Assembly: GCA_030950825.1 (NCBI GenBank)
Contig: JAUZQT010000010.1
Coordinates: 1 to 12,374, forward strand
Origin: Mariprofundaceae bacterium
Lineage (GTDB): Bacteria > Pseudomonadota > Zetaproteobacteria > Mariprofundales > Mariprofundaceae
Length of the DNA: 12,374 bases
Reading direction: 5' to 3'
Part shown: piece after piece, positions 1 to 8,581 of the stretch
Position numbering within the stretch: position 1 is the first letter of the stretch
How the letters are laid out: the number at the start of each line of letters is the position of its first letter
Made by a program: the position numbers and the translations under genes
Notes under the pieces: generated by a model
Database searches by the model: none
Told to the model about the DNA's origin: nothing
What the model saw: the letters and a program-made list of their open reading frames with translations, nothing else

Positions 1-1238
1 GTGCGTAAAGCGGTGCGCTTGGCACGCAGTGAAAAGCCTGGTGCATGTCATATTGAATTGCCTGAAGATGTCGCCAAGCTAGAAATCAATGCACAGCCGA
101 TGGAGCCTCGTCGTTATCATCGACCTGTGGCGGATTCCGAGTCCATTGAGCAGGCATTTCAAATGTTACGTCATGCCAAACGGCCTTTGCTTTTGGTGGG
201 TAATGGCTGTATTCGTCATGATGCAAGCGGTGAATTGCGTCGTTTTTGTGAAGCATCAGGCGTGGGTGTTATCAATACCTTTATGGCCAAAGGCTGTGTG
301 GATGCGGATGCTGATTATTGCCTTTATACGGTTGGTTTGCAGGCCAAAGATGTGGTTTTATGCGCACTTGATGCGGCTGATTTGGTGATAACCTTGGGTT
401 ATTACATGGTTGAGTATCATCCTCGATTATGGAATAGCGATGGTGATAAACACATCATTCATATTGATTTCCAAGCAGCAGAAGTTGATGAGCATTACAA
501 CCCAGAAGTGGAGCTAATCGGGGATTTAACACATACATTGGCGGTATTTAATGCCAATGTTGAAAAGTTGGGTGCGGTGCAGCGTAATCTGTCACAACAG
601 GTTGAAACACGCCGTCAAATGAAGCAGGTTTTAGAAGAGCATGCTGATGATGATACCAAGGGCAGTATTCGCCCGCAAAAGGTATTGGCGGATGTGCGTA
701 AGGTCATGGGTAAAGATGATGTTTTACTCTCTGATGTTGGGGCGCATAAAATGTGGATTGCCCGTCACTACCAATGCAATGAACCGAACACCTGCCTGAT
801 TCCCAACGGTTTTTGTTCGATGGGATTTGCGTTGCCAGCTGCGATTGGTGCTGCACTTGTTTACTCCGACAAACAAATTCTATCCATATGTGGCGATGCA
901 GGTTTTTTGATGAATGTGCAAGAGATGGAGACGGCCAAGCGCTTAGGCAGCAACATCGTGGTGATGATATGGGAAGATCATGCTTATGGATTGATTGCGT
1001 GGAAACAGCGAATCAATTTGGTCATCATACAGAACTTAGTTTTACCAATCCTGATTGGATGTTGTTGGCTCAATCGTTTGGCTGGCATGGGCATCATGTG
1101 TTAGATAGCAAGGATTTGGAGGGTGTACTTCAGAGTGCGTTCTCTGAAAATGGCCCAAGCTTAATTGTTGTGCCGATTGATTATCGTGAAAATATGAAAT
1201 TATCTGAGCGTATGGGGAATATTATTTGTGCCATTTAG
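1..1238 (+). pseudogene. Acetolactate synthase, AlsS type, large catalytic subunit; 5' end outside window, frameshifted
   Basis: This is a thiamine-diphosphate enzyme that joins two pyruvates to make acetolactate, for acetoin/butanediol or branched-chain amino acid synthesis. Only about 410 codons lie in the window. Reading is open from base 1, so the true start and most of the N-terminal PYR domain (about 140 residues by family length) lie upstream. The fragment begins with the end of the PYR domain (EKPGACHIELPEDVA). It then has the central domain and a C-terminal PP domain with SDVGAHKMW, PNGFCSMGFALPAAIG and the cofactor motif GDAGFLMNVQEMETA. Frame 1 is convincing to WEDHAYGLIAWKQ (codons ending at 1008). 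The matching tail, NQFGHHTELSFTNPDW to the stop at 1236-1238, is two frames over. Restoring one A in CAGCG at 1006-1010 would give WKQQNQFGHH, so a single-base deletion is the simplest reading. It could be a real mutation or an assembly error. Family assignment is firm; anabolic versus catabolic role is not. Confidence 0.88.
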
Positions 1239-1266
1239 CCTGCATTATTCATGAATCGGCGTGATG
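1236..1266 (+). repeat. Single copy of a dispersed repeat arm at the acetolactate synthase stop codon
   Basis: Starting with the TAG stop, 31 bases match positions 9615-9645 at 25 of 31 places. Shared blocks are TAGCCTG, ATTCAT, AATC and GTGATG. The core ATTCATGAAT (1246-1255 region) is itself a palindrome. No matching opposite arm is visible before the helicase gene, so this looks like a solo or decayed copy of the element at 9613-9783. Confidence 0.5.
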
Positions 1267-1292
1267 GAAAAACGAGTCATGGGAAAACGAGT
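1264..1292 (+). repeat. Short direct repeat in the convergent intergenic gap
   Basis: ATGGAAAAACGAGT at 1264-1277 is followed one base later by ATGGGAAAACGAGT at 1279-1292, identical at 13 of 14 positions. It lies just after the repeat arm, in the 135-bp gap between two converging genes. An imperfect hairpin (GGTGGGC / GCACACC, about 1333-1352) also sits in this gap. It has no T-tract, so I do not call a terminator. Confidence 0.45.
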
Positions 1293-1373
1293 TAGGCTTG
1301 CATCTGCTCGCGTCGTATTTGATCTGGTGAAGGTGGGCTAATAGCACACCCATCGTACATACCAGCGCTCTGG

Positions 1374-4300
1374 TTAGCCCTCAGCTGACTCCTCGACTAG
1401 CTTCATGATCTCTTGTAACGATATTTTACTACCGCCATCGCTACCTTCAAGCAGCGTATTCGCTAGATCACGTTTTTGCTGGTGCATTTGCACAATTTTA
1501 TCCTCAATCGTGTTTTTAGCGATAAATCGGTAAATAGTGACGGGGCGTTTTTGACCAATGCGATGAGCTCGATCAGAGGCTTGATCTTCCACTGCGGGGT
1601 TCCACCATGGATCCATATGCAACACATAATCAGCCGCCGTTAAATTCAGTCCTGAGCCACCAGCTTTAAGGCTAATGAGAAACACATCACCCTCCCCAGC
1701 TTGGAAAGCATCAACACGTTTTTTGCGTTGCGCAGCAGGTGTTGAGCCATCAAGGTATTGGTAAGATATACCCTTATCATCCAAATGTTTTCGTAACAGA
1801 TGCAGGTGCGCGACAAATTGACTAAAGACCAATGCTTTATGATTATTTTCGCGCAACTCTTCAATGCATTCGCCAAAGGCCGTCAGCTTAGAGCCGACAA
1901 TCTTGGTGCCAGGCATGACTAAGCTTGGGTGGCAGCAGGCACGGCGCAGGCGCATAATCTCTGCTAGCACCCTGATTTGTTGTTCACCGGGGTTGCTGCT
2001 TGTACTTTGCTGAATGCGCTCTAATGCTTGACGACGTGTCGCTTCGTACAAGGCAAGCTCTTCAGGCGATAAATCAATGTGCATGGTGATTTCAGTGCGT
2101 GAAGGAAGCTCTTTGAGTACATCGCTTTTTAGTCGACGCAGCATGAAAGGGTGAATCAGTTGGCGGAGCCGTTTGGCAATATCTTTGTCACCGTGTAGCT
2201 GAATAGGGTTGGCAAAACGACGGTTAAAACTATCCAGTGAACCCAGCAAGCCAGGGTTGATGAACTGGAACAATGTCCACAACTCACCCAAATGATTTTC
2301 AATGGGGGTACCTGTGGTAATTAATCGTATTGCGCTGTTTAATTCCATCGCCGCTTTTGAGCGTTTGGTCATATTGTTTTTGATCGCTTGAGCCTCGTCT
2401 AGCACAACAGTTTGCCATTCACGTGAAGCAAGCAGCGCGCCATTACGCTGTAGTAGTGCATAACTACAAACGATAAGATCAAATGGACCCGCTTCGTTAA
2501 TCATCACCGTGCGATCGCCTTCGGCAAAATCCTTCAGATTTAATGTTGGTGCAAAACGAGATGCCTCCGCCTCCCAGTTCATGCAAACAGAGGTGGGGGC
2601 AATAACCAATGTTGGCCCTTTGAGTGCATGGGATAAAATCAACGCCAATGCCTGCACTGTTTTGCCTAAACCCATATCATCCGCAAGGCAGGCACCTGCG
2701 CCCCAGTAGGCAAGCCGAGCCATCCAAGCGAATCCCTCTTGCTGATAATCACGCAATTCTGCTTGCAAGGTTGAAGGCAGTGTGGGTTGAAAGTTTTGTG
2801 CCTCGTCCAACTGCGATAGATGATCTTGCCAGTTTTTATTCTTGCGTATTTTCATGCCATCGGTCAGTTCATCTACTGCACCAGCGGCTAGACCATGAAA
2901 ACGCCCTTTATCAGTAATCGATTGCAGTGCATCCAATCGCTCATACAATGCCTTACTAAGGCTAATAAATTGATCATTATCCAAGCGCACAAAACGACCT
3001 GGTGAAGCTTGCATCAAGCTCATCAATTGTTGCAAACTGATAACTTGGTTTTCACTAATCTCAATCTCACCTTGCATCTCAAACCAATCATTTTTTTTGT
3101 TCATTGATACGCGGAATTGACCAACATCCATCTTCTTCGCCAGTGAAATCCCTTTGCCTTCTGGCCACTCTAAGAGTAGATCATCACCAAAGCCTTGTAA
3201 TACATCTAATGTCTCCAGCGTCTCTTGGGGATCATCAATCTTCCAGCTCCAACCCTCTTCTTCACTTAAATAGGCACACTCCGAAAATAATTTCTGGCTA
3301 CGTTTTTCTTCATCTCTTAGGTTGCGTTTGCTTTGCAGTGTGCGTCCTTCATGCTCGGTAAACAGTGTCTCGCCGCCCTCTGCAGGATGCATAAGTAACG
3401 GTGCAGCATCACCAAAGGGGCGAACAAAACATGAAAGTTGTAAGCCCTGCCCAATGGGTTGAAGGTGCATATGTAATCGAGCATCAGCCTCTATCACTTC
3501 GGCAGCTTGTTGCCCTTCACCACCGATTTCTGAATGCACCGTAAGAAAAGGAGCAATGGCCGAAATGGCTCCTAAAGCCTGTTCTTCTGCCTCTTTGGGT
3601 GCCAAAAGCCCTTTTTCACCTAAAATATTCGCAATATGTAGATGTTCGCTTTCTAAAGTATAAACCACAACGCGCTGCGGTGTCTCCCAGCGTAAGAAGC
3701 TAAGATTTGTCGGTTCACCCTCTTCTTCTTCATGATCATCGCTAAAGATACCCTTTTTATCGGGAAAAGGTTCAATGCGTAGGCGAATATTTTCTTTTTC
3801 TTTTAACACTTGAAGCACGATTTCCCCTTTTATGACACTAAAGGGGATTGATGTATCGCCAATAAACAACAAGGGATGCTCTGCAATTACAGGCAGTGCT
3901 TCAAAGATGTTTACTTCAGTAGAGGTCTCATGATGATACCATTCATAAACTTGTTCCTCTTTAATACAAGAACAAATCATTTTGTCTTGTTCGTTAAGAA
4001 AAGGGAGTTCTTGGTTTCGAACGGGGGTAGGCAACAAACGTGATAGCGCAACCTTTCGTCCTTTACTCCACTTTCCATTTTTATTGCGTTTTTGAAGACG
4101 TGGTTCAATATCTTCGATGGCTATGTTCTTTCCTTTATGTGTGGTTGTAATTAACCATGCCATGCGTTGAGAATCATGCGCATTTTGCGCCACAGAACTG
4201 GCATTCAAGTTCATCAAAGCATGCAGCCCGCGCTCCCACACCTCCTCCTTTTTTAAAAGGTTCAGGCAGGAGACAAGATCCATGGACTCTATGTGCTTAC

Positions 4301-5606
4301 GATTATTCTCAATCATCTCCTTGTACGAAGGAGCCTCTTTCATTTTATTGATGAACGGATCAGATGATCTTTCTGCATAGTAAGGTGAGCTACTTATCTC
4401 CCAAGCCAACCAGCCTATTTCATGGTGTGTCGCATGCATCACCAGTGCCAATATGGCACTAGGGATATCCAACGTCTTATCCAATTGAAGATCTAACCAA
4501 TGCAGGCCTGAAATAAACAACCATAGAAAAAGGATATCGCCATTGTTTTGTTCATCAAATATAGCGCTCGCCTCTTTTATCGTTAATGTTGCGCGCATTT
4601 CACGAACATCAATGACTCTTTCCAACCATAATACCACATTCGTGGTGCGACCATTCACAAACACCTTTTTAGCCAAAGCGGATTGTTTGCGAAATTCACT
4701 AAATTGCCCCTGCCGTAAAAAGCAGAGTAGATAAAAAACAAAATCCTCACCATCCAAACAGATCAATTCACCCTTGCTTGCTTTGTTTTTTTGGGCGATA
4801 AGTATAGTGTCGTATATTTCTAGCGCAGCAGCATCTTGTCCGCGCAAAAAGGCGAGTCGAGCACGTAATGACCATGCTTTTTCTGTTTCAATCCCTTCTA
4901 GCAGCTTCTCTGCTTGATGAACTTCACCTTGCCAAACACATATTTCGGCTAATAAACAGACACCCCCTGCTTGTTTAAGTATTTTTGGAGAGGATTCAAG
5001 TTCAGTTTTAATTTCAGCTAAGGTGGTATCCACTACACTAAGATTACAAATAATTTTTCGCATCATTAAATGCAATAGTTGAAAACGAATATCATCGGCT
5101 AATGTGGCAAACCAGTCCCAATTAAGTTCACCCTCAAGGAGGCTGACATAGGCTTGTGGGTATTGCTTACAGAGAGAAAAATGGTCTTGTTGAGTATCCA
5201 AAAAACCACGCGTTTTCGCCGCATTCGCCGTATATAAACTGGTGCGAGATTCGCGCATTTTACTAAAGTTTCGACCATGGGAATCGTGCGTTAATGCAAT
5301 ATCTATGGCTTTTATTACATTAATATATAACTTCGATAGGGCTAGTTTTTGCGCTAAGGAATCGACGATTCTCGGAGCACACCTAAAACGCCCATTTGTA
5401 ATAATAATAAGCTCTTTTTTGCCCAGCTTATTTCGCCAAGCCGAATTCACAGCCATGTTATGATAGCCTGTTTCTTTCAATACCTTGTTCAGTATCGTAC
5501 AGGTCAATGGGCAATAGGCAGCGGCCAATATTTGCAAAGCAATAGTATCTCTTTCTGAACATTCGGCCAATGTCTCAAATATATTGTCACCAAAATGATT
5601 GTTCAT
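1374..5606 (-). CDS. SNF2-family DEAD/DEAH-type helicase with very long N-terminal region
   Basis: This is a 1410-aa ATP-dependent double-strand DNA translocase of the Swi2/Snf2 superfamily (HepA/RapA-like), presumably acting in the cytoplasm on DNA-protein complexes. The motor is in the last third. Motif I is DDMGLGKTVQ (about residue 974), the Walker B box is LDEAQAIKN (about 1067), motif III is TGTPIENHLGELW, and the Snf2 C-lobe has GGSGLNLTAAD (about 1314) and DRAHRIGQ (about 1344). All catalytic motifs are intact. Residues 1 to about 900 have no domain I can name. Parts look helical and repeat-like, and there is an acidic stretch (DDHEEEEGE). RapA is 968 aa, so the extension is large. 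The ATG at 5606 is chosen because GGGAG sits 7 bases upstream on the coding strand. The gene converges on the acetolactate synthase gene and diverges from nadA. The family call is firm; the cellular role is unknown. Confidence 0.93.
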   Translation of the reverse strand: MNNHFGDNIFETLAECSERDTIALQILAAAYCPLTCTILNKVLKETGYHNMAVNSAWRNKLGKKELIIITNGRFRCAPRIVDSLAQKLALSKLYINVIKAIDIALTHDSHGRNFSKMRESRTSLYTANAAKTRGFLDTQQDHFSLCKQYPQAYVSLLEGELNWDWFATLADDIRFQLLHLMMRKIICNLSVVDTTLAEIKTELESSPKILKQAGGVCLLAEICVWQGEVHQAEKLLEGIETEKAWSLRARLAFLRGQDAAALEIYDTILIAQKNKASKGELICLDGEDFVFYLLCFLRQGQFSEFRKQSALAKKVFVNGRTTNVVLWLERVIDVREMRATLTIKEASAIFDEQNNGDILFLWLFISGLHWLDLQLDKTLDIPSAILALVMHATHHEIGWLAWEISSSPYYAERSSDPFINKMKEAPSYKEMIENNRKHIESMDLVSCLNLLKKEEVWERGLHALMNLNASSVAQNAHDSQRMAWLITTTHKGKNIAIEDIEPRLQKRNKNGKWSKGRKVALSRLLPTPVRNQELPFLNEQDKMICSCIKEEQVYEWYHHETSTEVNIFEALPVIAEHPLLFIGDTSIPFSVIKGEIVLQVLKEKENIRLRIEPFPDKKGIFSDDHEEEEGEPTNLSFLRWETPQRVVVYTLESEHLHIANILGEKGLLAPKEAEEQALGAISAIAPFLTVHSEIGGEGQQAAEVIEADARLHMHLQPIGQGLQLSCFVRPFGDAAPLLMHPAEGGETLFTEHEGRTLQSKRNLRDEEKRSQKLFSECAYLSEEEGWSWKIDDPQETLETLDVLQGFGDDLLLEWPEGKGISLAKKMDVGQFRVSMNKKNDWFEMQGEIEISENQVISLQQLMSLMQASPGRFVRLDNDQFISLSKALYERLDALQSITDKGRFHGLAAGAVDELTDGMKIRKNKNWQDHLSQLDEAQNFQPTLPSTLQAELRDYQQEGFAWMARLAYWGAGACLADDMGLGKTVQALALILSHALKGPTLVIAPTSVCMNWEAEASRFAPTLNLKDFAEGDRTVMINEAGPFDLIVCSYALLQRNGALLASREWQTVVLDEAQAIKNNMTKRSKAAMELNSAIRLITTGTPIENHLGELWTLFQFINPGLLGSLDSFNRRFANPIQLHGDKDIAKRLRQLIHPFMLRRLKSDVLKELPSRTEITMHIDLSPEELALYEATRRQALERIQQSTSSNPGEQQIRVLAEIMRLRRACCHPSLVMPGTKIVGSKLTAFGECIEELRENNHKALVFSQFVAHLHLLRKHLDDKGISYQYLDGSTPAAQRKKRVDAFQAGEGDVFLISLKAGGSGLNLTAADYVLHMDPWWNPAVEDQASDRAHRIGQKRPVTIYRFIAKNTIEDKIVQMHQQKRDLANTLLEGSDGGSKISLQEIMKLVEESAEG

Positions 5607-6003
5607 TATAAAACTCCCGTTCCTTGCTTATATAACGTTGATTAAATTCTTTTACTTGCATCATCACGGGTCTGCCTTTTCGATGCCTAGGAGGCTATTT
5701 TAACTGTGTGAAGGACGCGCATCTTAGTGGTTATTATGGCATATCACCACTGGTTTTTTCCTTAGTATTGGCGTAAAATTGAAAGTGTCCGCTTTTAGAA
5801 AAGTAGAAATCGGCTGCCTTTTCTTTCTCACCAACTTTCTCATTTTCAGCATGCTCACCTATATTTCCTTCAGTTTTTTTGTCCTTCTCTTTATCTTGTT
5901 TATCACTTCTTATTTTCTTTTTTGTTATTCTGTTTATCGCTATTTTTTCTTCGTCTTCATCATCAACATTGACATCACAGTCACCTCTCACAACAATTTG
6001 CCT
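5607..6003. other. Divergent intergenic region with pyrimidine-rich tract before nadA
   Basis: This 397-bp gap must carry the promoters for the SNF2 gene (leftward) and nadA (rightward). A TTATAT-like -10 candidate for the helicase lies around 5630, but I see no convincing -35 element. From about 5815 to 5960 the plus strand is strongly pyrimidine-rich: 49 of 60 bases in 5881-5940 are C or T. The tract is open in the nadA frame back to a TTG at 5779 (a phenylalanine-rich, membrane-like translation). It is also open on the minus strand as a Lys/Glu-rich peptide. Both look like products of base skew rather than genes, because neither has a supported start. The tract may be an untranslated leader of nadA. 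Confidence 0.5.
5614..5618 (-). promoter_or_regulatory. Shine-Dalgarno of the SNF2 helicase gene
   Basis: On the minus strand, GGGAG lies 7 bases before the ATG at 5606. It fixes this start over later in-frame ATG codons. Confidence 0.65.
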
Positions 6004-7092
6004 ATGACAACACAAGCATTGTTACAGCAGTTATACGATACCCCTGAAGAAGAGATTATAAAAAACATCCACGCATTGAAAAAAGAACTGGGCAAGAAGG
6101 TTCTTATTCTTGGGCATCATTACCAGCGAGAAGAAGTCTTTGATTTTGCCGATGTTTCAGGAGATTCACTCAAACTATCCCAACAAGCTGCCGATACCGA
6201 TGCGGCCAATATTATTTTTTGCGGTGTACATTTCATGGCTGAAACCGCTGACATTCTCACATCCGATGAGCAGGCTGTCTTTTTGCCAGACCTCGCAGCA
6301 GGTTGCTCGATGGCTGATATGGCCAATGATACGCAAGTATCCAAGTGTTGGCAGGAGCTTTCCACAGTCATTCAGCCCGATTATTGCGTCACACCTGTAA
6401 CCTATATCAATTCAACCGCTGCACTAAAATCATTTTGCGGTGAACATGGCGGCATTGTCTGCACCTCATCAAACGCTCAAAAAGTGCTCAATTGGTCTTG
6501 GAATCAACGTCAAAAAATTCTATTTTTCCCCGATCAGCATTTGGGTGAAAATACCGCACTTGCCATGGGCATTGCTGAAGAAAAGATGATCATATGGGAT
6601 CCATTCCAGCCTTTGGGTGGCAATACCCCCGAAGCTATTGAGCATGCTTCATTGATTCTATGGAAAGGTTTTTGCTCAGTACACCAGCTGTTCAAAGCTG
6701 AACATGCCACAACCATGCGCAACAACCATGCTGGCATTCAAATACTTGCTCACCCAGAATGCTCGCGCGGAGTCTGTGAAACAGCCGATTTTGTAGGTTC
6801 AACCGAAGCGATTATTCAATATGTACAAAATGCTGATGCAGGCAAGCAGTTTGCTATTGCCACGGAACTCAACCTGGTCAATCGCCTACGTATTCAAAAC
6901 CCTGACAAACCAATCTGGTTTTTATCACCCATGGTCTGCATGTGCTCTACCATGTTTCGCACTGACCCACAGCATTTGTATGCCACCCTATTGGCCATTA
7001 AAGATGGCAACACGGATCATCAAATCATTGTGCCAAGCGCACAGAAACATTGGGCTAAAATATCGCTTGAAAGGATGTTAAACCTTGCTTAA
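6004..7092 (+). CDS. nadA: Quinolinate synthase NadA
   Basis: NadA condenses iminoaspartate with dihydroxyacetone phosphate to give quinolinate, the pyridine-ring step of de novo NAD synthesis, using an oxygen-sensitive [4Fe-4S] cluster. The protein is 362 aa, slightly longer than E. coli NadA (347). Recognisable blocks in order are LILGHHYQ, DSLKLSQQAADTDA, GVHFMAETADIL, PDQHLG, the conserved GGNTPEA region, AHPEC and VGSTEAI. Cluster-ligand cysteines fit C101 (AAGCSMAD), C224 (WKGFCSVH) and C312 or C314 (MVCMCSTM). The ATG at 6004 is chosen because NadA homology begins shortly after it. The frame stays open upstream, but only through low-complexity hydrophobic translation. The ribosome binding site is weak. 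The stop overlaps the next gene by 8 bases, so the two are probably cotranscribed. The partner nadB is not in the window. Confidence 0.95.
   Translation: MTTQALLQQLYDTPEEEIIKNIHALKKELGKKVLILGHHYQREEVFDFADVSGDSLKLSQQAADTDAANIIFCGVHFMAETADILTSDEQAVFLPDLAAGCSMADMANDTQVSKCWQELSTVIQPDYCVTPVTYINSTAALKSFCGEHGGIVCTSSNAQKVLNWSWNQRQKILFFPDQHLGENTALAMGIAEEKMIIWDPFQPLGGNTPEAIEHASLILWKGFCSVHQLFKAEHATTMRNNHAGIQILAHPECSRGVCETADFVGSTEAIIQYVQNADAGKQFAIATELNLVNRLRIQNPDKPIWFLSPMVCMCSTMFRTDPQHLYATLLAIKDGNTDHQIIVPSAQKHWAKISLERMLNLA
7069..7074 (+). promoter_or_regulatory. Ribosome binding site that decides the TTG start of the OmpA-like gene
   Basis: AAAGGA inside the last codons of nadA sits 10 bases before TTG at 7085. 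Together with a good signal peptide read from that TTG, it supports the non-ATG start over the ATG at 7115. Confidence 0.55.
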
Positions 7093-8581
7093 ATATCTTA
7101 TTATAATTCTTTCGATGAGCCTCGCTGGCACAACCGTCACAGCCGCTGATATCGAAAATAATGGCGCTGAAGACAGCAGTATAAAAAACATACAACAGCA
7201 GCTTGATAATTTCAAACAAAGCCCAGATGCCATCTATGCCGAAGCAACTTTAGCACGGGCACAAGCCTATTTGGGCGCTGCCATGCTGGCCGATGAAGGT
7301 GAAGAGCAACAAGCAAAACAATCTGCATTACACAAAGCTCAAAGCACCCTCAATGAAGCCAAAGCCAGTGCGAAGCATTTTCAGGAAACATTTGTAGATT
7401 TGCTCCACTTACAAAAATCCGCCGAAGATATTGTCCGTCAACTACCGTACAACACAACAAGACCACGCGACTCCAGCCCAAATCTACTTCTGCAAGAAGC
7501 CAAACAAGCCTTGAAAAAGGTTATTCATGCCGCTGAAATTGGCAAGCTTAATATCAGCCAACAAAGAGCTGGCGCAGCACGCGCAGCATTTTCACGCGTT
7601 CTTGATAGTGCGCTGCCAACACTGCTGGAAAAAACAGCCAATATTTTATCCAGTGCCGCTGCAAAAAATGCAAAACGCTATGCTCCCAACACCTATGAAC
7701 AGGCGAAAAAGGCATTTTCATCATTGCAGCTATACCGCGATGGCATAAACTCTCAGATGCCCCAATACCCCGCACAAGCCCTTGAGCTTGCTGAATTAGC
7801 ATTGGAGATCAGTATCCGTGTTAAGGCTTGGCGAAAAGATAAGGGAAGCCATGAGTTTTTATGGTTACAAGCACGCGAACAGCGCCAAAAAATCGCTGCC
7901 AGCTTGCATATACCATTATTTCAAGATGATGTTGCAACTGCCCAGCTCATCCAAGCCATTGAACAATTACAATTACGCTTTACGCAAAGCAAACAAGCCG
8001 CACAGGCAGACATCACAGCACTTGAAAAGAAAAGTGATGTTCAGCTAAAAAAAGCCTTAAAAGAACAAGACTTTTTATTAAACCAGCAGCGAGATGAGCA
8101 AATAGCCCGTATGAAAGAGGCTTTTCGAGCCAAGCTTGAACGTGAAACCTTTGAAATAAAACGCCAAAAACGTATTCAATCTTTATTTTCCAAAGGTGAC
8201 GTTAGTATTATAGCCAATTTGGATGGTTCACTGGTTTTACGCCTTTCCAGCCTGAAATTTTCTCCAGCAAGCAGTAAAATTGATGCCGCTTATTTTGATT
8301 TATTGAGCCGTATAAAAAATGTTTTGGATATTTATGGCGATCGAACCTTTCGCATTGAAGGGCATACCGATGATCGCGGTGATCTAAAAGGTAATCAGAA
8401 GCTATCATTGCAACGCGCCGAATCCATCCGTGACTTTCTTGTTGCAGCAGGTGCAGATAGCGCTTCATTAAAGGCACTGGGCTATGGTGAGGTAAGACCC
8501 ATTGCCAGCAATGACTTTGCGAAAGGTAGGGATATGAATCGCCGTATTGATCTGGTGATTGAAACACGCAATGGCAGATAA
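7085..8581 (+). CDS. OmpA-family peptidoglycan-binding protein with coiled-coil domain
   Basis: This is a 498-aa exported protein, likely periplasmic or outer-membrane associated, that should anchor to peptidoglycan. From the TTG start there is a signal peptide (residues 1-21, cleaved near VTA/AD). Residues about 30-110 are alanine-rich and helical, resembling the DUF4398-type domain often paired with OmpA domains. A Lys/Glu/Gln-rich coiled coil follows (about 295-370). The OmpA C-terminal domain is at about 375-495: EGHTDDRGD, LSLQRAESI, GYGEVRP and GRDMNRRIDL. D429 and R444 are 15 residues apart, as are the diaminopimelate-binding Asp and Arg of A. baumannii OmpA. There is no beta-barrel domain, so it is not a classical OmpA porin. 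It overlaps nadA by 8 bases and the next gene by 11, implying translational coupling. The family is firm; the specific role is unknown. Confidence 0.88.
   Translation: MLKYLIIILSMSLAGTTVTAADIENNGAEDSSIKNIQQQLDNFKQSPDAIYAEATLARAQAYLGAAMLADEGEEQQAKQSALHKAQSTLNEAKASAKHFQETFVDLLHLQKSAEDIVRQLPYNTTRPRDSSPNLLLQEAKQALKKVIHAAEIGKLNISQQRAGAARAAFSRVLDSALPTLLEKTANILSSAAAKNAKRYAPNTYEQAKKAFSSLQLYRDGINSQMPQYPAQALELAELALEISIRVKAWRKDKGSHEFLWLQAREQRQKIAASLHIPLFQDDVATAQLIQAIEQLQLRFTQSKQAAQADITALEKKSDVQLKKALKEQDFLLNQQRDEQIARMKEAFRAKLERETFEIKRQKRIQSLFSKGDVSIIANLDGSLVLRLSSLKFSPASSKIDAAYFDLLSRIKNVLDIYGDRTFRIEGHTDDRGDLKGNQKLSLQRAESIRDFLVAAGADSASLKALGYGEVRPIASNDFAKGRDMNRRIDLVIETRNGR

Noticed and set aside
1288..1298. 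GTTAGGC as an integron core site near the acetolactate synthase gene
   Set aside because: No paired left core or bulged stem lies upstream, so a single heptamer match is not evidence.
1333..1352. Hairpin between the converging genes as a bidirectional terminator
   Set aside because: The stem has a mismatch and there is no T-tract on either side.
5779..6003. 75-residue N-terminal extension of NadA with membrane-like sequence
   Set aside because: NadA is a soluble protein whose homology starts after the ATG at 6004. The extension is low complexity and lacks a ribosome binding site.
5734..6015. Minus-strand Lys/Glu-rich frame opposite the nadA leader
   Set aside because: It begins only at a TTG overlapping the nadA start, has no ribosome binding site, and its composition follows from the pyrimidine-rich plus strand.
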